Shown here: in pieces, positions 7,363 to 15,957 of the stretch | How positions within the stretch are numbered: position 1 is the first letter of the stretch | How the letters are laid out: each line of letters opens with the position of its first letter | Source: JBGPOS01 sp041488155 | GTDB lineage: Bacteria > Chloroflexota > Dehalococcoidia > Tepidiformales > Tepidiformaceae | Length of the DNA: 64,000 bases | Direction of reading: 5' to 3' | Assembly (NCBI GenBank): GCA_041488155.1 | Contig: JBGPOS010000010.1 | Location: forward strand, 8,083 to 72,082 | Translations under genes and position numbers: made by a program | The notes under the pieces: model-generated | Told to the model about the DNA's origin: nothing | The model's input: only the letters and a program-made list of their open reading frames with translations | Database searches by the model: none

Positions 7363-8160
7363 ATGGTGTGGGGGCCGAAGCAGGTCCTTGTGGCGACTGG
7401 GATCGCAATTTCGCTTTTCATTTTCATCAACGGCCTCTACGTCGCCATCGTCCTTGTTTACGACCGGGGCAGGGTCTCCGACATAGGCGATACGTTCACG
7501 AGGGCCGGCGCGGTGGCGCGATACGCCGACGAGCGACTGCGAGCTGCTGCTGACAACCAGCCGCTCCCGAGACCTCCAGAGATCCTCGCGGACATCGTGA
7601 GCGTCAAGATTGGCTTCGCGACGACGCTCTTCTACGAGGTACTGCTGGTTGCGGTCGTGGGGGGGGCTTCGCGGCAGAGCTTCCGAGGGCTGGTGCAGTC
7701 CTTCGGCCTGGACCGCTTCCGGTTGAGGGCCCTCTGGCGCCCGGCGGTTGGAGTCTTCGCCGCCTATTCGCTCGTGGCGGCGTACGCCATTGCTGTGACG
7801 GCGGTGGGGATCGATTTCCTGAAGCCCCAGAGCACGCTCCCCGGCGCACTAACGCGCGACGATACGGCGCTCGCCATGGGATTCGTGCTGGCCGTGATCG
7901 CCGCTCCGATCTCGGAAGAGTTCTTCTTCCGGGGTCTGGTCTTTGGCGGGCTCCTGCGCTGGGGATTCTGGCCAGCGGCGGCGGTCTCGGCGGCGCTCTT
8001 CACGCTCGCGCATCTCGACCCCGGCAGCATCATCCCGTACTTCGGCGTGGGAATCATCATGGCCTACCTCTACTGGGCGCGGGGCAGCCTCTGGGACAGC
8101 ATGCTGTTCCACCTCTTGTTCAACTTCACGAGCTTCGCGCTGCTCCTCGCGGGGTCCTGA
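7363..8160 (+). CDS. CPBP-family intramembrane metalloprotease
   Basis: This 265-residue membrane protein lies between trpB and trpA. Several hydrophobic segments are visible at about residues 8-32, 87-101, 127-150, 172-183, 203-215 and 224-237. The CPBP (Abi/Rce1-like) motifs are all present: EEFFFR at 185-190, FTLAH ending at H217, and HLLFN starting at H250. These are the presumed zinc ligands and catalytic glutamate. The ATG at 7363 is used. A GTG at 7336 would add nine residues and lies closer to trpB, so the start is uncertain. Substrates of bacterial CPBP proteins are mostly unknown. Its role in a tryptophan operon is unclear. Confidence 0.88.
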   Translation: MVWGPKQVLVATGIAISLFIFINGLYVAIVLVYDRGRVSDIGDTFTRAGAVARYADERLRAAADNQPLPRPPEILADIVSVKIGFATTLFYEVLLVAVVGGASRQSFRGLVQSFGLDRFRLRALWRPAVGVFAAYSLVAAYAIAVTAVGIDFLKPQSTLPGALTRDDTALAMGFVLAVIAAPISEEFFFRGLVFGGLLRWGFWPAAAVSAALFTLAHLDPGSIIPYFGVGIIMAYLYWARGSLWDSMLFHLLFNFTSFALLLAGS

Positions 8161-8163
8161 CCG

Positions 8164-8982
8164 ATGTCAAAACGCCTCCGAGAACTGTTCCGACGCGCCC
8201 AGGAGGAGAGGCGCCCGCTCTTCGCCCCTTATGTCACAGGGGGCTATCCGACCCCTGCGGACACCGTGCCGGTGCTGCTTGCGCTCGAGGCCGGGGGAGC
8301 GGACGTCATCGAGTTCGGCGTGCCGTTCACTGACCCGCTCGCAGATGGGGCGACGATCCAGCACGCGAATCACGTGGCGGTGGCGCAGGGGGTCACCCTT
8401 GAAGATTGCTTCGGCTTTGTAGCGACGGCGCGCGCACAGGGACTCCAGGCGCCGGTGCTCTTCATGGGCTACTACAACCCGATCCTCGCGCTCGGCGAGG
8501 AACGGACGACGGCCCTCGCCCAGGCGGCCGGCGCTGATGGCTTCATCGTGGTCGACCTTCCACCTGAGGAAGCGGGCTCGTTCCTGGCTTCCTGTCGCGC
8601 CCACGACCTGAGCTTCGTCCCGCTGGTCGCGCCGACGACCTCGGACGACCGGTTGGAAAAGCTCGCACCGATCGCGGACGCGTTTCTGTACTGCGTCAGC
8701 GTCACGGGCACGACGGGCCAGCGCGCGGTGATGCCGGCAGAACTGCCGGAGTTCCTGGCCCGCGTGCGGCGGCACACGAACCTGCCGCTGGCGGTGGGCT
8801 TCGGCATCACCACGCGGGAGCACGTGGAGGCGATCGGGCGGATCGCCGATGCTGCTGTGATCGGGTCTGCTATAATCGGGGCCATTGATGCCGAAGGCGG
8901 AGATTCAGCCGCCGCGCGCGTCAAGGAGTTCGTGGAGAATGTTACCGGCCGCCAACGGGCAGGTGGACACGGCCCAACGTGA
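8164..8982 (+). CDS. trpA: Tryptophan synthase alpha chain
   Basis: TrpA cleaves indole-3-glycerol phosphate and channels indole to TrpB. The 272-residue TIM-barrel protein has the catalytic pair E50 and D61 in the segment EFGVPFTDPLADGATIQ. It also has the conserved LMGYYNPI-type strand (FMGYYNPILALG), the SVTGTTGQR loop and the GFGI strand before phosphate binding. It begins four bases after the membrane protease stop. A candidate promoter for the downstream aroH lies inside its last 120 bases. Confidence 0.95.
   Translation: MSKRLRELFRRAQEERRPLFAPYVTGGYPTPADTVPVLLALEAGGADVIEFGVPFTDPLADGATIQHANHVAVAQGVTLEDCFGFVATARAQGLQAPVLFMGYYNPILALGEERTTALAQAAGADGFIVVDLPPEEAGSFLASCRAHDLSFVPLVAPTTSDDRLEKLAPIADAFLYCVSVTGTTGQRAVMPAELPEFLARVRRHTNLPLAVGFGITTREHVEAIGRIADAAVIGSAIIGAIDAEGGDSAAARVKEFVENVTGRQRAGGHGPT
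8868..8876 (+). promoter_or_regulatory. Extended -10 promoter candidate for aroH-aroF, inside trpA
   Basis: The sequence TGCTATAAT is a perfect consensus extended -10 element (TG-n-TATAAT). No -35 hexamer is seen at 16-18 bases upstream, which extended -10 promoters tolerate. It would start transcription about 240 bases before aroH and allow the chorismate mutase and DAHP synthase genes to be expressed separately from trp. Random occurrence in GC-rich DNA is unlikely but possible. Confidence 0.5.
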
Positions 8983-9127
8983 GGGATGCGAGCGCCGCTG
9001 GGCGTGGCGCGGGCCCCACGTGGGCCGCGTCTATGGGAGCCCGGCGGCCGGGGCCTTTGGCCTGTAGCGCGCCCGCCGCGCCTTCCACCCTACCCTTTTA
9101 ATCCCCTGGAGAAAGGACCTGCGCGCC

Positions 9128-9511
9128 ATGCCGGTTCGTGGCATCCGTGGTGCAACCACCGTTAGCAAGAACAGCAAGGACGACATCGTCGAAGCTGCTC
9201 GTGAACTGCTCACGACCATGATCGAAGCCAACGACATCCTCGCTGAGGATGTTGCTTCGGCTTTCTTCACGACCACCCCGGACCTCAATGCCGAATTCCC
9301 GGCCGTGGCGGCTCGCCAGATGGGATGGACGTTCGTGCCGCTTCTTTGCGGCCACGAAATGACCGTCCCGGGCAGCCTGCCCTTATGCCTGCGCATCCTG
9401 CTCCACGTGAATACGGATAAGGGAGCCCATGACGTTACACATATCTACATCCGCGGCGCGGGCGCGCTGCGACCGGACCTCAATTCGAGCACACACTCAA
9501 CAGCACGCTAA
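9128..9511 (+). CDS. aroH: Monofunctional chorismate mutase, AroH type
   Basis: The 127-residue protein matches the trimeric Bacillus-type chorismate mutase fold from end to end: VRGIRGATTV at the N-terminus, TTPDLNAEFPA in the middle, and ALRPDL near the C-terminus. Active-site residues R7, E77, R89 and the tyrosine of HIYIRG are all kept. It converts chorismate to prephenate toward phenylalanine and tyrosine. A strong ribosome site (GGAGAAAGGA) lies about 10 bases before the ATG. The 145-base gap before it carries GC-rich inverted repeats and a candidate promoter inside trpA. Confidence 0.96.
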   Translation: MPVRGIRGATTVSKNSKDDIVEAARELLTTMIEANDILAEDVASAFFTTTPDLNAEFPAVAARQMGWTFVPLLCGHEMTVPGSLPLCLRILLHVNTDKGAHDVTHIYIRGAGALRPDLNSSTHSTAR

Positions 9512-9524
9512 CGGAGTTGAACCC

Positions 9525-10571
9525 GTGATCATTGTCGTTTCCCCTGAAGCCAGCCCCGCAGACATCGACGCGATCGTCGCTCGGGTCGAAGAGACCGGCC
9601 GCCAGGCCCACCTCTCGATCGGCACCGAACGCAGCATCATCGGTGTCATCGGCCCCGACGCGCCCGAACTCCAGGACATGTTCGAATCCATGCCCCACGT
9701 GGAGTCGGTGCACCGCGTCACCAAGCCGTACAAGCTGGTCAGCCGCGAGTTTCGCCCAACCAGCAGCGTCATCGATGTTGGCCTCGGCGTCAGTGTCGGA
9801 GGGACGGAACTCGCCGTCATGGCGGGGCCGTGTTCCATCGAGGACGAAGCGCACATCGTCGGCACGGCGAAGGCCGTGAAGGCGGCTGGCGCCAACATCC
9901 TGCGCGGAGGAGCGTTCAAGCCCCGGAGCTCGCCGTACAGTTTCCGAGGGCTTGGCGAGGAGGGTCTTCTTTACCTCGCAACGGCGCGCAAGGAGACCGG
10001 ACTGCCAGTCATCACCGAGTTGATGAGCGTCCGCGACATCGAGGCGGTCGCCAGGTGCGCCGACATCATCCAGATCGGCGCCAGGAACATGCAGAACTTC
10101 ATCCTGCTCGACGAGGTCGGGAAGGTGAAGAAGCCGGTGATGCTCAAGCGAGGCATGAGCGGGCAGATCGAGGAGTGGCTCCTGGCGGCAGAGTACATCC
10201 TCGCGCAGGGCAACCCGAACGTGATCCTCTGCGAGCGCGGGATCCGGACCTTCGAGACGGCGTACCGCAACACGTTCGACATCAACGCCATCCCACTGGT
10301 CAAGGAATTGAGCCACCTGCCGGTGGTCGCTGACCCGAGTCATGGCACGGGAAAGTGGGGGTTGGTGGCGCCGGTGGCGATGGCGGCGGTCGCGGCGGGC
10401 GCCGACGGGCTGATTGTGGAAGTGCATCCGAACCCGGATCACGCCCTCAGCGACGGCGCGCAATCGTTGACATATGAAAGTTTCGCCCGGATGATGCGGT
10501 CGGTCGCCGGTATCGCTGCCGTGGTCGAGCGGACGCTTTCGGGAGTGGGAGCGCCTGCAGCGGCGCGATAA
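9525..10571 (+). CDS. aroF: 3-deoxy-7-phosphoheptulonate (DAHP) synthase, type I beta
   Basis: This is the first enzyme of the shikimate pathway, joining PEP and erythrose 4-phosphate. The 348-residue product begins at the GTG at 9525, giving MIIVVSPEASPADID, the start of a ferredoxin-like N-terminal regulatory domain (about residues 1-75) seen in Thermotoga-type enzymes. The catalytic barrel shows AGPCSIED (metal cysteine C103), RGGAFKPRSSPYSFRG and DPSHGTG. The longer frame at 9429 overlaps aroH and is not needed. In this subfamily the N-terminal domain mediates feedback inhibition by tyrosine or phenylalanine. It follows aroH by 13 bases, and the two are probably co-transcribed. Confidence 0.94.
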   Translation: MIIVVSPEASPADIDAIVARVEETGRQAHLSIGTERSIIGVIGPDAPELQDMFESMPHVESVHRVTKPYKLVSREFRPTSSVIDVGLGVSVGGTELAVMAGPCSIEDEAHIVGTAKAVKAAGANILRGGAFKPRSSPYSFRGLGEEGLLYLATARKETGLPVITELMSVRDIEAVARCADIIQIGARNMQNFILLDEVGKVKKPVMLKRGMSGQIEEWLLAAEYILAQGNPNVILCERGIRTFETAYRNTFDINAIPLVKELSHLPVVADPSHGTGKWGLVAPVAMAAVAAGADGLIVEVHPNPDHALSDGAQSLTYESFARMMRSVAGIAAVVERTLSGVGAPAAAR

Positions 10572-10635
10572 CGGGGAGGGTCGCGAGACCAGGACGGGCG
10601 CGCCTGCGCGGGGGGCGGTCGACCCGCCGGGAGTC

Positions 10636-11355
10636 ATGCCCGAAATATCGCTGCCCGTTTTCGAAGGGCCGCTCGATCTTCTCCTGCATCTCATCGAACG
10701 AGACGACCTCGACATCACGGCTGTCTCGCTCGTTGCTGTCACCGACCAGTACCTGACGGCCATCCGGGGCGCCGATGGCATCGAGCCCCACGCCCTTGCG
10801 GAATTCATCTCGATCGCGGCCAAGCTGATCTACCTGAAGTCGAAGGCGCTGCTGCCGAGGGCGCCGGAGGAGCTGCGGGAGGCCATCGAGGAAGACGACG
10901 TCGGCCGCGAGCTGGTCGACCTCCTCGTGGAGTACCGGCGGTTCAGCGAGGTGACGGACATCCTCCAGGAGCGCCAGCAGGCTGGCCTGCGGGTCTACCC
11001 GCGGCTGGCGCCAGCGCCGCCGCCGGTCCCGGAAGCCGGTCTCGACGAGGTTACCGTGGAAGGGCTCTTCTCTATCATGCTGGAGGTCCTCGCCCGAAAG
11101 CCCGCGGAGTTGACTGCGCTCATCCCTCGGGAGTCGCTGACGCTCGACGCCCGGGTGAACGACTTCCGCGAGCGCCTGCGCCGCCGTGGCAAGTTCTCGT
11201 TTCGCCGGGCTATTAGCGATTGTCACTCCGTGGTCGAAGTCATCATCGCCTTCCTGGCAATCCTGGAGCTGCTCAAGAACGGCGAGTGCGATGCACGCCA
11301 GAGCGAACATTTCGGCGACATTGAGGTGGTGGGGCTCGGGGTGGCTACGCCCTAG
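10636..11355 (+). CDS. scpA: Segregation and condensation protein A (kleisin)
   Basis: ScpA is the kleisin that bridges SMC heads in chromosome condensation, usually together with ScpB. The 239-residue protein shows the family N-terminus FEGPLDLLLHLIERDDLDI, the conserved LAEFISIAAKLIYLKSKALLP helix, and the winged-helix C-terminus ending in FLAILELLKNGE. No scpB gene is visible nearby. It sits 64 bases downstream of the DAHP synthase, in a separate functional context. A strong hairpin follows its stop. Confidence 0.93.
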   Translation: MPEISLPVFEGPLDLLLHLIERDDLDITAVSLVAVTDQYLTAIRGADGIEPHALAEFISIAAKLIYLKSKALLPRAPEELREAIEEDDVGRELVDLLVEYRRFSEVTDILQERQQAGLRVYPRLAPAPPPVPEAGLDEVTVEGLFSIMLEVLARKPAELTALIPRESLTLDARVNDFRERLRRRGKFSFRRAISDCHSVVEVIIAFLAILELLKNGECDARQSEHFGDIEVVGLGVATP

Positions 11356-11408
11356 TACTTACTGGAAGAAAAGAGCGCTGATTCGCGGCATCCTGCCCTC
11401 ACCCCCGA

Positions 11409-11438
11409 CCCCCTCTCCCGACTTCGCGGGAGAGGGGG
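11409..11438. terminator. Perfect 12-bp hairpin between convergent genes
   Basis: CCCCCTCTCCCG and its exact complement CGGGAGAGGGGG flank a six-base loop ACTTCG. It lies between the convergent scpA and thioesterase genes. There is no clear T-run, so it may be a bidirectional stop or a copy of a dispersed CCCTCTCCC-type repeat. I see no second full copy in the window. Confidence 0.6.
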
Positions 11439-11502
11439 AGCACCCGAGCGACGGAGCGCGGCTACATGACGCAGACTTTCTTGGGTAAGCACTAGACGAC
11501 TC

Positions 11503-11910
11503 TCAGGGAGGGGCTATAACAAACTGCGTCTGGGTCACCTGGGCGATCAGTCTGCCGCCAGGGGCGCGGACGTTCGTCTGCCAGACCATGGTCCGGCTGC
11601 CCTTGTGGAGGGGGGTGCATTCAGCGGTGATCACGGTCCCCGCCCGGCCGGGCGCGAAGAAGTTGGACTTGGACTCGATGGTCGTGGTGCCCGCGCCTTC
11701 GGGCAGGTTGAGAGAGGTGGCGACGGCGCCGAGCGTGTCGGCGAAGGCCATTACGGCCCCTCCGTGGAGGATGCCGGGCACGGTACAGAGGTGGTCACGG
11801 ACGGTGAGCTCGGCGTTCACGGCGTCGGGCGTGGCGGAGGTGATGCGGATACCTAGGGTCTCGGGGAAGAAGCCCTTGAAGCGGGCCTGCAGGGCGGCAG
11901 CCTGGTCCAC
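11503..11910 (-). CDS. PaaI-type hotdog thioesterase
   Basis: The 135-residue protein is a single hotdog domain of the PaaI/MenI family. The motif GILHGGAVMAFADTLGAVA carries the HGG turn and an acidic residue on the following helix, the catalytic region of acyl-CoA thioesterases such as phenylacetyl-CoA or DHNA-CoA thioesterase. The start codon is GTG. It is transcribed against scpA and divergently from ribF. The substrate cannot be assigned. Several acyl-CoA enzymes elsewhere in the window suggest a general acyl-CoA housekeeping role. Confidence 0.88.
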   Translation of the reverse strand: MDQAAALQARFKGFFPETLGIRITSATPDAVNAELTVRDHLCTVPGILHGGAVMAFADTLGAVATSLNLPEGAGTTTIESKSNFFAPGRAGTVITAECTPLHKGSRTMVWQTNVRAPGGRLIAQVTQTQFVIAPP

Positions 11911-12055
11911 GTTTTCGCCTCCTCGGCGTTTGCCGTCCAGTCTGAGGGACGCGCCGGGCGTCTGGCCAGAGCCACCCGAATGGATGGCCCGGCCGCCACT
12001 TCGCTGCTAGGCTGGACTCGATTCCGCAAGGCACCAAGGACCAAGCGCTCGGCCG

Positions 12056-12988
12056 ATGCCCATCCCATCGTTCACGTTGACGCAGCTTTCCGCAGGAGCG
12101 CCGGGGCCCGACACGGCCCTGACCATCGGGGTGCTTGACGGCGTGCACCTGGGCCACCAGTTCCTGCTCGGCCGACTCCGCGACGAAGCGCGGAAGAGAG
12201 CGCTCTCCCCCGGCGTGGTGACCCTGCATCCTCATCCGATTACGGTGCTGCGGCCGGAGATCGCACCGAGCTACCTCACCTCGCTCGAGGACCGGATTGA
12301 ACTGATGCGGTCCGCGGGAGCGAGCTGGGTGATCCCTCTGACGTTCACCTCGGACGTTTCGGAGATTTCGGCGGAAGACCTGGCGAGCGCCTTCCACAAG
12401 GTGCTGCGGATGCGGCTTATGGTGCTCGGCCCGGACGCTTCGTTCGGCCGGGGAGCACCGAAGGACACCGTCGATCGCATGCGCCGGCTCGGGACAGAGA
12501 TCGGCTTCGAGGTCGTACAGGCCGAGCCGCTGATGCACGACCACGAACGCTACAGTTCGACCGCGGTTCGCGCTGCCCTCGCGGCAGGCGACATGGAGCG
12601 AGTGACCGCGCTGCTCGGGAGGCAGTACCGCCTGGCGGGGCCGGTTGTGCGTGGCTTCGAACGAGGCCGCACGATCGGCTTCCCGACCGCGAACCTCTCC
12701 GTGGCGGCGGACAGGGCCCTGCCGCGGCTCGGGGTCTACGCGACAAATGCCCATGTTGCCGGCCGGCGATTCAAGGGCGCAACGAACATCGGCAAGCGGC
12801 CTACTTTCGACGCCGGGCACGTCTCGATCGAAACGTACCTGCTCGACTTCGAGGGGGACATCTACGGCGAGCGAATGGAGATCGACCTCTGTCACCACAT
12901 CCGGGACGAGCGTCCGTTCTCGGATGTGGCTGAGCTCACGGCCCAGATCGCCAGCGACGTCGAGGCAGCACGCGAGGTGCTCGCTTGA
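12056..12988 (+). CDS. ribF: Bifunctional riboflavin kinase / FAD synthetase
   Basis: RibF phosphorylates riboflavin to FMN and adenylates it to FAD. The 310-residue length is typical. The N-terminal nucleotidyltransferase half has GVLDGVHLGH (the HxGH motif at residues 31-34) and YSSTAVR at about 166-172. The C-terminal kinase half has GRTIGFPTANL with GFPTAN at 208-213, and GVY and NIG loops. It overlaps tyrS by four bases. It supplies cofactor to the many flavoproteins in this window. Confidence 0.95.
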   Translation: MPIPSFTLTQLSAGAPGPDTALTIGVLDGVHLGHQFLLGRLRDEARKRALSPGVVTLHPHPITVLRPEIAPSYLTSLEDRIELMRSAGASWVIPLTFTSDVSEISAEDLASAFHKVLRMRLMVLGPDASFGRGAPKDTVDRMRRLGTEIGFEVVQAEPLMHDHERYSSTAVRAALAAGDMERVTALLGRQYRLAGPVVRGFERGRTIGFPTANLSVAADRALPRLGVYATNAHVAGRRFKGATNIGKRPTFDAGHVSIETYLLDFEGDIYGERMEIDLCHHIRDERPFSDVAELTAQIASDVEAAREVLA

Positions 12989-14226
12989 CCTCCACCCGAA
13001 GCGCCAGGCCAGGCGGGCAGGCCCGCAAGATGGCGGCGGTCGACGAACAGCTCGCCATCCTGATGAACGGGGTCGACTACGGGGACGAGGGGCTTCATCG
13101 CGAGATGGAGCGGGAGCTTCGTGCCCTGCTCGAAGAGGACCGTCCGCTGCGCGTCTATCTTGGGATCGACGCGACCGCGACATCGCTCACGCTGGGCCAC
13201 ACGGTCCCGCTGCGAAAGCTGCGTCAGTTTCAGCAGCTCGGACACCACGCGATCTTCTTGATTGGCGACTACACGGCCCTGATCGGTGACCCGAGCGACA
13301 AGAACAAGCTCCGGCCGAAACTCACGCTCGAGGACATCGCCGCGAACGAACAGACCTACTTCGAGCAGGCGGCGCGCATCCTCGACGCTAAGAAGACGGA
13401 GCTTCGGCACAACTCCGAATGGTTGGGACGGCTGAGCTTCCCCGAGATCATCGCGCTGATGTCGAAGTTCACGGTGGCGGAGATGCTGCGGCGCGACAAC
13501 TTCCGCAAGCGCTTCGACGACGGCGACGCGATCTTCTTACACGAATTCCTGTACGCGCTGATGCAGGGCTACGACGCCTACGCACTTGCCTGCGACGTGC
13601 AGGTGGGCGGCACCGAGCAGCTCTATAACTTGATGGCCGGGCGCAAGATCCAGGCGGATGCAGGCCAGCGGCCGCACGTGCCGGTGACCATGCCGATCCT
13701 GGTGGGGCTCGATGGCAAGGCGCGGATGTCCAAGACCACTGGGAACCACATCGGGGTCCACGATTCGCCCGACGAGCAGTACGGCAAGGCAATGTCGATC
13801 CCGGACGAGGTCATTGGCGACTTCTTCACGCTGGCGACGAACGTCGACCGGGCCGAAGTCGGCCACATCGTCGCCGGCCTCGCCGACGGCACCCGGGACC
13901 CGCTGCACACCAAGAAGTACCTGGCGCGGACGATCGTAACGGAGTTCTGGGGCGAAGAAGCCGCGCACGCGGCGGAGGCGCGCTTCGAACGGACGGTGCA
14001 ACGCCGGGAAACCCCTCCCGACCTCCCCACACACGCTGCGGGCAGCGGCCAGTTGCTCATCGAGGTGCTCCTGGAGGCCGGGCTCGCGCCTTCGCGGCGT
14101 GAGGCGCGGCGGCTGGTCGAACAAGGGGCGGTCAGCGTCGACGGGGCGCCGGCCGAACTCGCCACGCTCGCCTGCGCAGGCACTGTCGTGCAGGTGGGCA
14201 AGCGACGCTGGCTGCGGCTGGTGTAA
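12985..14226 (+). CDS. tyrS: Tyrosyl-tRNA synthetase
   Basis: This class I synthetase charges tRNA-Tyr. It has the HIGH-type motif as LGHT at residues 70-73, followed by the second signature RMSKT at 247-251, in place of KMSKS. An S4-like RNA-binding domain closes the protein (residues about 345-413, SRREARRLVEQGAVSVDG). The TTG start at 12985 overlaps the ribF stop by four bases. An internal ATG at 13030 would remove 15 residues and is a reasonable alternative. The 413-residue length and the YLGIDATATSLTLGH segment fit the TyrZ-like group. Confidence 0.95.
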   Translation: MTSTRSARPGGQARKMAAVDEQLAILMNGVDYGDEGLHREMERELRALLEEDRPLRVYLGIDATATSLTLGHTVPLRKLRQFQQLGHHAIFLIGDYTALIGDPSDKNKLRPKLTLEDIAANEQTYFEQAARILDAKKTELRHNSEWLGRLSFPEIIALMSKFTVAEMLRRDNFRKRFDDGDAIFLHEFLYALMQGYDAYALACDVQVGGTEQLYNLMAGRKIQADAGQRPHVPVTMPILVGLDGKARMSKTTGNHIGVHDSPDEQYGKAMSIPDEVIGDFFTLATNVDRAEVGHIVAGLADGTRDPLHTKKYLARTIVTEFWGEEAAHAAEARFERTVQRRETPPDLPTHAAGSGQLLIEVLLEAGLAPSRREARRLVEQGAVSVDGAPAELATLACAGTVVQVGKRRWLRLV

Positions 14227-14273
14227 CTCACCCAGTTCGTCGTGGCGCGCTTCGCAGACGTTGGGGCTTCCCT

Positions 14274-15527
14274 TCAGCCCTGCAGGCCCGGCCTGGCCTC
14301 GACCTCCCGCACCCTCTTCGTGAGGAACGCTCGTTCGGCGACGTTGGAAGTTAGTTCGATAGCCCGCCGGTACTCCTCAGCAGCCGCCGCTTGGTGGCCG
14401 GCCCGCCGGAGGAGGTCAGCACGCGCCGCGTGGTACGGCTGGTAGGAGTCGAGCCGCTCGCCCAGTCCCAGTCTTTCGATTTCGGCGAGGGCGGCTTCGG
14501 GGCCTCGGTCCATCGCGATCGCGACGGACCGATTCAGATCGACCACGGGCGTGGGGTTCAGTTCGGCGAGCCCTTCGTAGAGGCGGACGATCTCGCGCCA
14601 GTCCGTCTGGACCCAGGCTGGCGCCAGGGCATGGCAACGCGAAATCAAGGCCTGCAGCTCGTACGGGCCGGCCGGTCTCCGGCCAATCGCGGAGAGTGTC
14701 GCCTCGGCCTCGGCGATCTTCGCGTGATCCCATCGTGAGCGATCCTGCTCCTCGAGTGTCACGAGCTCCCCATGGCTGCCGATCCGCGCCTCGCGCCGCG
14801 AGTCGTGGAGGAGCATGAGCGCGAGCAACCCACGCGCCTCTGGCTCATCCGGCATGAGCTCAACCAGCAGCCGGCCAATCCGAATGGCCTCGTCACAGAG
14901 TTCGCGGCGCACCAGGGCATCGCCGGAGGTCGCCACGTAGCCTTCGTTGAACACGAGGTAGACAACCGCCAGCACGGTCCCAAGCCGTCCGGGCAGATCC
15001 TCTGGTGGCGGCACGCGGTAGGGAATTCTGGCGTCGCGGATCTTCCGCTTCGCCCGCACGATCCGTTGTTGCACGGTCGGCTCTGGCACGAGGAAGGCGC
15101 GGGCGATTTCCGGTGTCGAGAGCCCGCAGATCGTCCGCAGCGTGAGCGCGACCTGCGCCTCTGCCGCCAGGGCGGGGTGGCAGCAGGTGAAGATGAGGCG
15201 CAGCCTGTCATCGGCGAGCATGACGGGTTCCTCCTCCCGTGCCGCGGCGTTGATGCGCGCGAGCGCCTGCATTTCGCTCCGCTTACGTTCCAGGGTGGCC
15301 CCGCGCCGGAGCCTGTCGAGCGCCCCGTTGCGGGCAGTCGCGGTGATCCAGGCAGCCGGGCGCTCGGGGACGCCGGAAGCAGCCCATCGCTCGCAGGCGA
15401 CGGCGAAGGCTTCCTGGAGCGCTTCCTCGGCGAGGTCGAAGTCGCCGAGGAAGCGGATAAGCGCGGCGAGGATCCGCCCGTGCTCCTCCCGGAACACGCG
15501 CTCGACGGTCTCGTCGACGGCTCCCAC
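14274..15527 (-). CDS. ECF42-type RNA polymerase sigma factor
   Basis: The 417-residue protein has a sigma-2 region (about residues 10-80, HGRILAALIRFLGDFDLAEEALQEAF), a sigma-4 region (about 110-165, with TICGLSTPEIARAF and EPTVQQRIVRAKRKI), and a long C-terminal helical domain. YLVFNEGY at 190-197 and the TPR-like tail are characteristic of ECF group 42. That group is known to sit beside DGPF/YCII genes, as here. No anti-sigma factor is present, also typical of the group. The start is the GTG at 15527, five bases after the upstream DGPF stop; a longer frame runs into that gene. The C-terminal domain is thought to control activity. Confidence 0.93.
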   Translation of the reverse strand: MGAVDETVERVFREEHGRILAALIRFLGDFDLAEEALQEAFAVACERWAASGVPERPAAWITATARNGALDRLRRGATLERKRSEMQALARINAAAREEEPVMLADDRLRLIFTCCHPALAAEAQVALTLRTICGLSTPEIARAFLVPEPTVQQRIVRAKRKIRDARIPYRVPPPEDLPGRLGTVLAVVYLVFNEGYVATSGDALVRRELCDEAIRIGRLLVELMPDEPEARGLLALMLLHDSRREARIGSHGELVTLEEQDRSRWDHAKIAEAEATLSAIGRRPAGPYELQALISRCHALAPAWVQTDWREIVRLYEGLAELNPTPVVDLNRSVAIAMDRGPEAALAEIERLGLGERLDSYQPYHAARADLLRRAGHQAAAAEEYRRAIELTSNVAERAFLTKRVREVEARPGLQG

Positions 15528-15532
15528 AGCGG

Positions 15533-15883
15533 TCAGACGTCCTCGTTGATCGCGCGGACCTCGATGAATCCATTGGTCGCATCCGGGATCATCGCTGCGA
15601 TTTCGAGCGCGTCCTGCTCGGTGGGGCAGTCGAGCAGGTAATAGCCGCCGAGCAGCTCCTTCGATTCCGCGAAAGCGCCGTCGGTGGTAATGGTTTTCCC
15701 GCTTCGGACGCGCACGAACCTGGCGGAGGTGGCGGGCTTGAGCGCCTCGCAACCCAGGTAAATGCCGCGCCGGCGGGCCTCAGCCTCAGCTGCGGCGTGA
15801 GCGCCCATCCAAGCCTCCTGAGCAGCACTCCCCATAGCATTCCAGGCGCCAGAGTCGCCGTGGAGCAAGAGCATGTACTTCAT
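15533..15883 (-). CDS. DGPF/YCII-family protein, single domain
   Basis: The 116-residue protein is a YCII-related ferredoxin-like domain. It begins MKYMLLLHGDSG and carries TDGAFAESKELLGGYYLLDC, a variant of the DGPF motif reading DGAF. Members are commonly paired with ECF42 sigma factors, but their biochemical role is not established. It precedes the sigma gene by five bases and should be co-transcribed with it. Its upstream region holds a TGTCGA-N17-CGTC site like that of the second DGPF gene. Confidence 0.9.
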   Translation of the reverse strand: MKYMLLLHGDSGAWNAMGSAAQEAWMGAHAAAEAEARRRGIYLGCEALKPATSARFVRVRSGKTITTDGAFAESKELLGGYYLLDCPTEQDALEIAAMIPDATNGFIEVRAINEDV

Positions 15884-15927
15884 CGTGGTCTCCCCCGAGG
15901 GTCAGTATGGTAATCCCTCGAAGGCGG

Positions 15928-15954
15928 GACGAACGTGACCTGCCGGGATCGACA
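15928..15954 (-). promoter_or_regulatory. ECF42-type promoter upstream of DGPF gene and sigma factor
   Basis: On the minus strand TGTCGA is followed by 17 bases and CGTC, 45 bases before the DGPF start codon. This fits the ECF42 promoter form as I recall it (TGTCGA at -35 and CGTC-like at -10). It would make the sigma factor gene self-activated. Confidence 0.65.
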
Positions 15955-15957
15955 TTT

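Noticed and set aside
6110..7408. A 432-residue minus-strand frame across trpB
   Set aside because: Antisense shadow of trpB without any family resemblance or ribosome site.
8983..9127. Possible tryptophan leader attenuator ahead of aroH
   Set aside because: Small GC-rich inverted repeats exist, but there is no Trp codon cluster or terminator tract.
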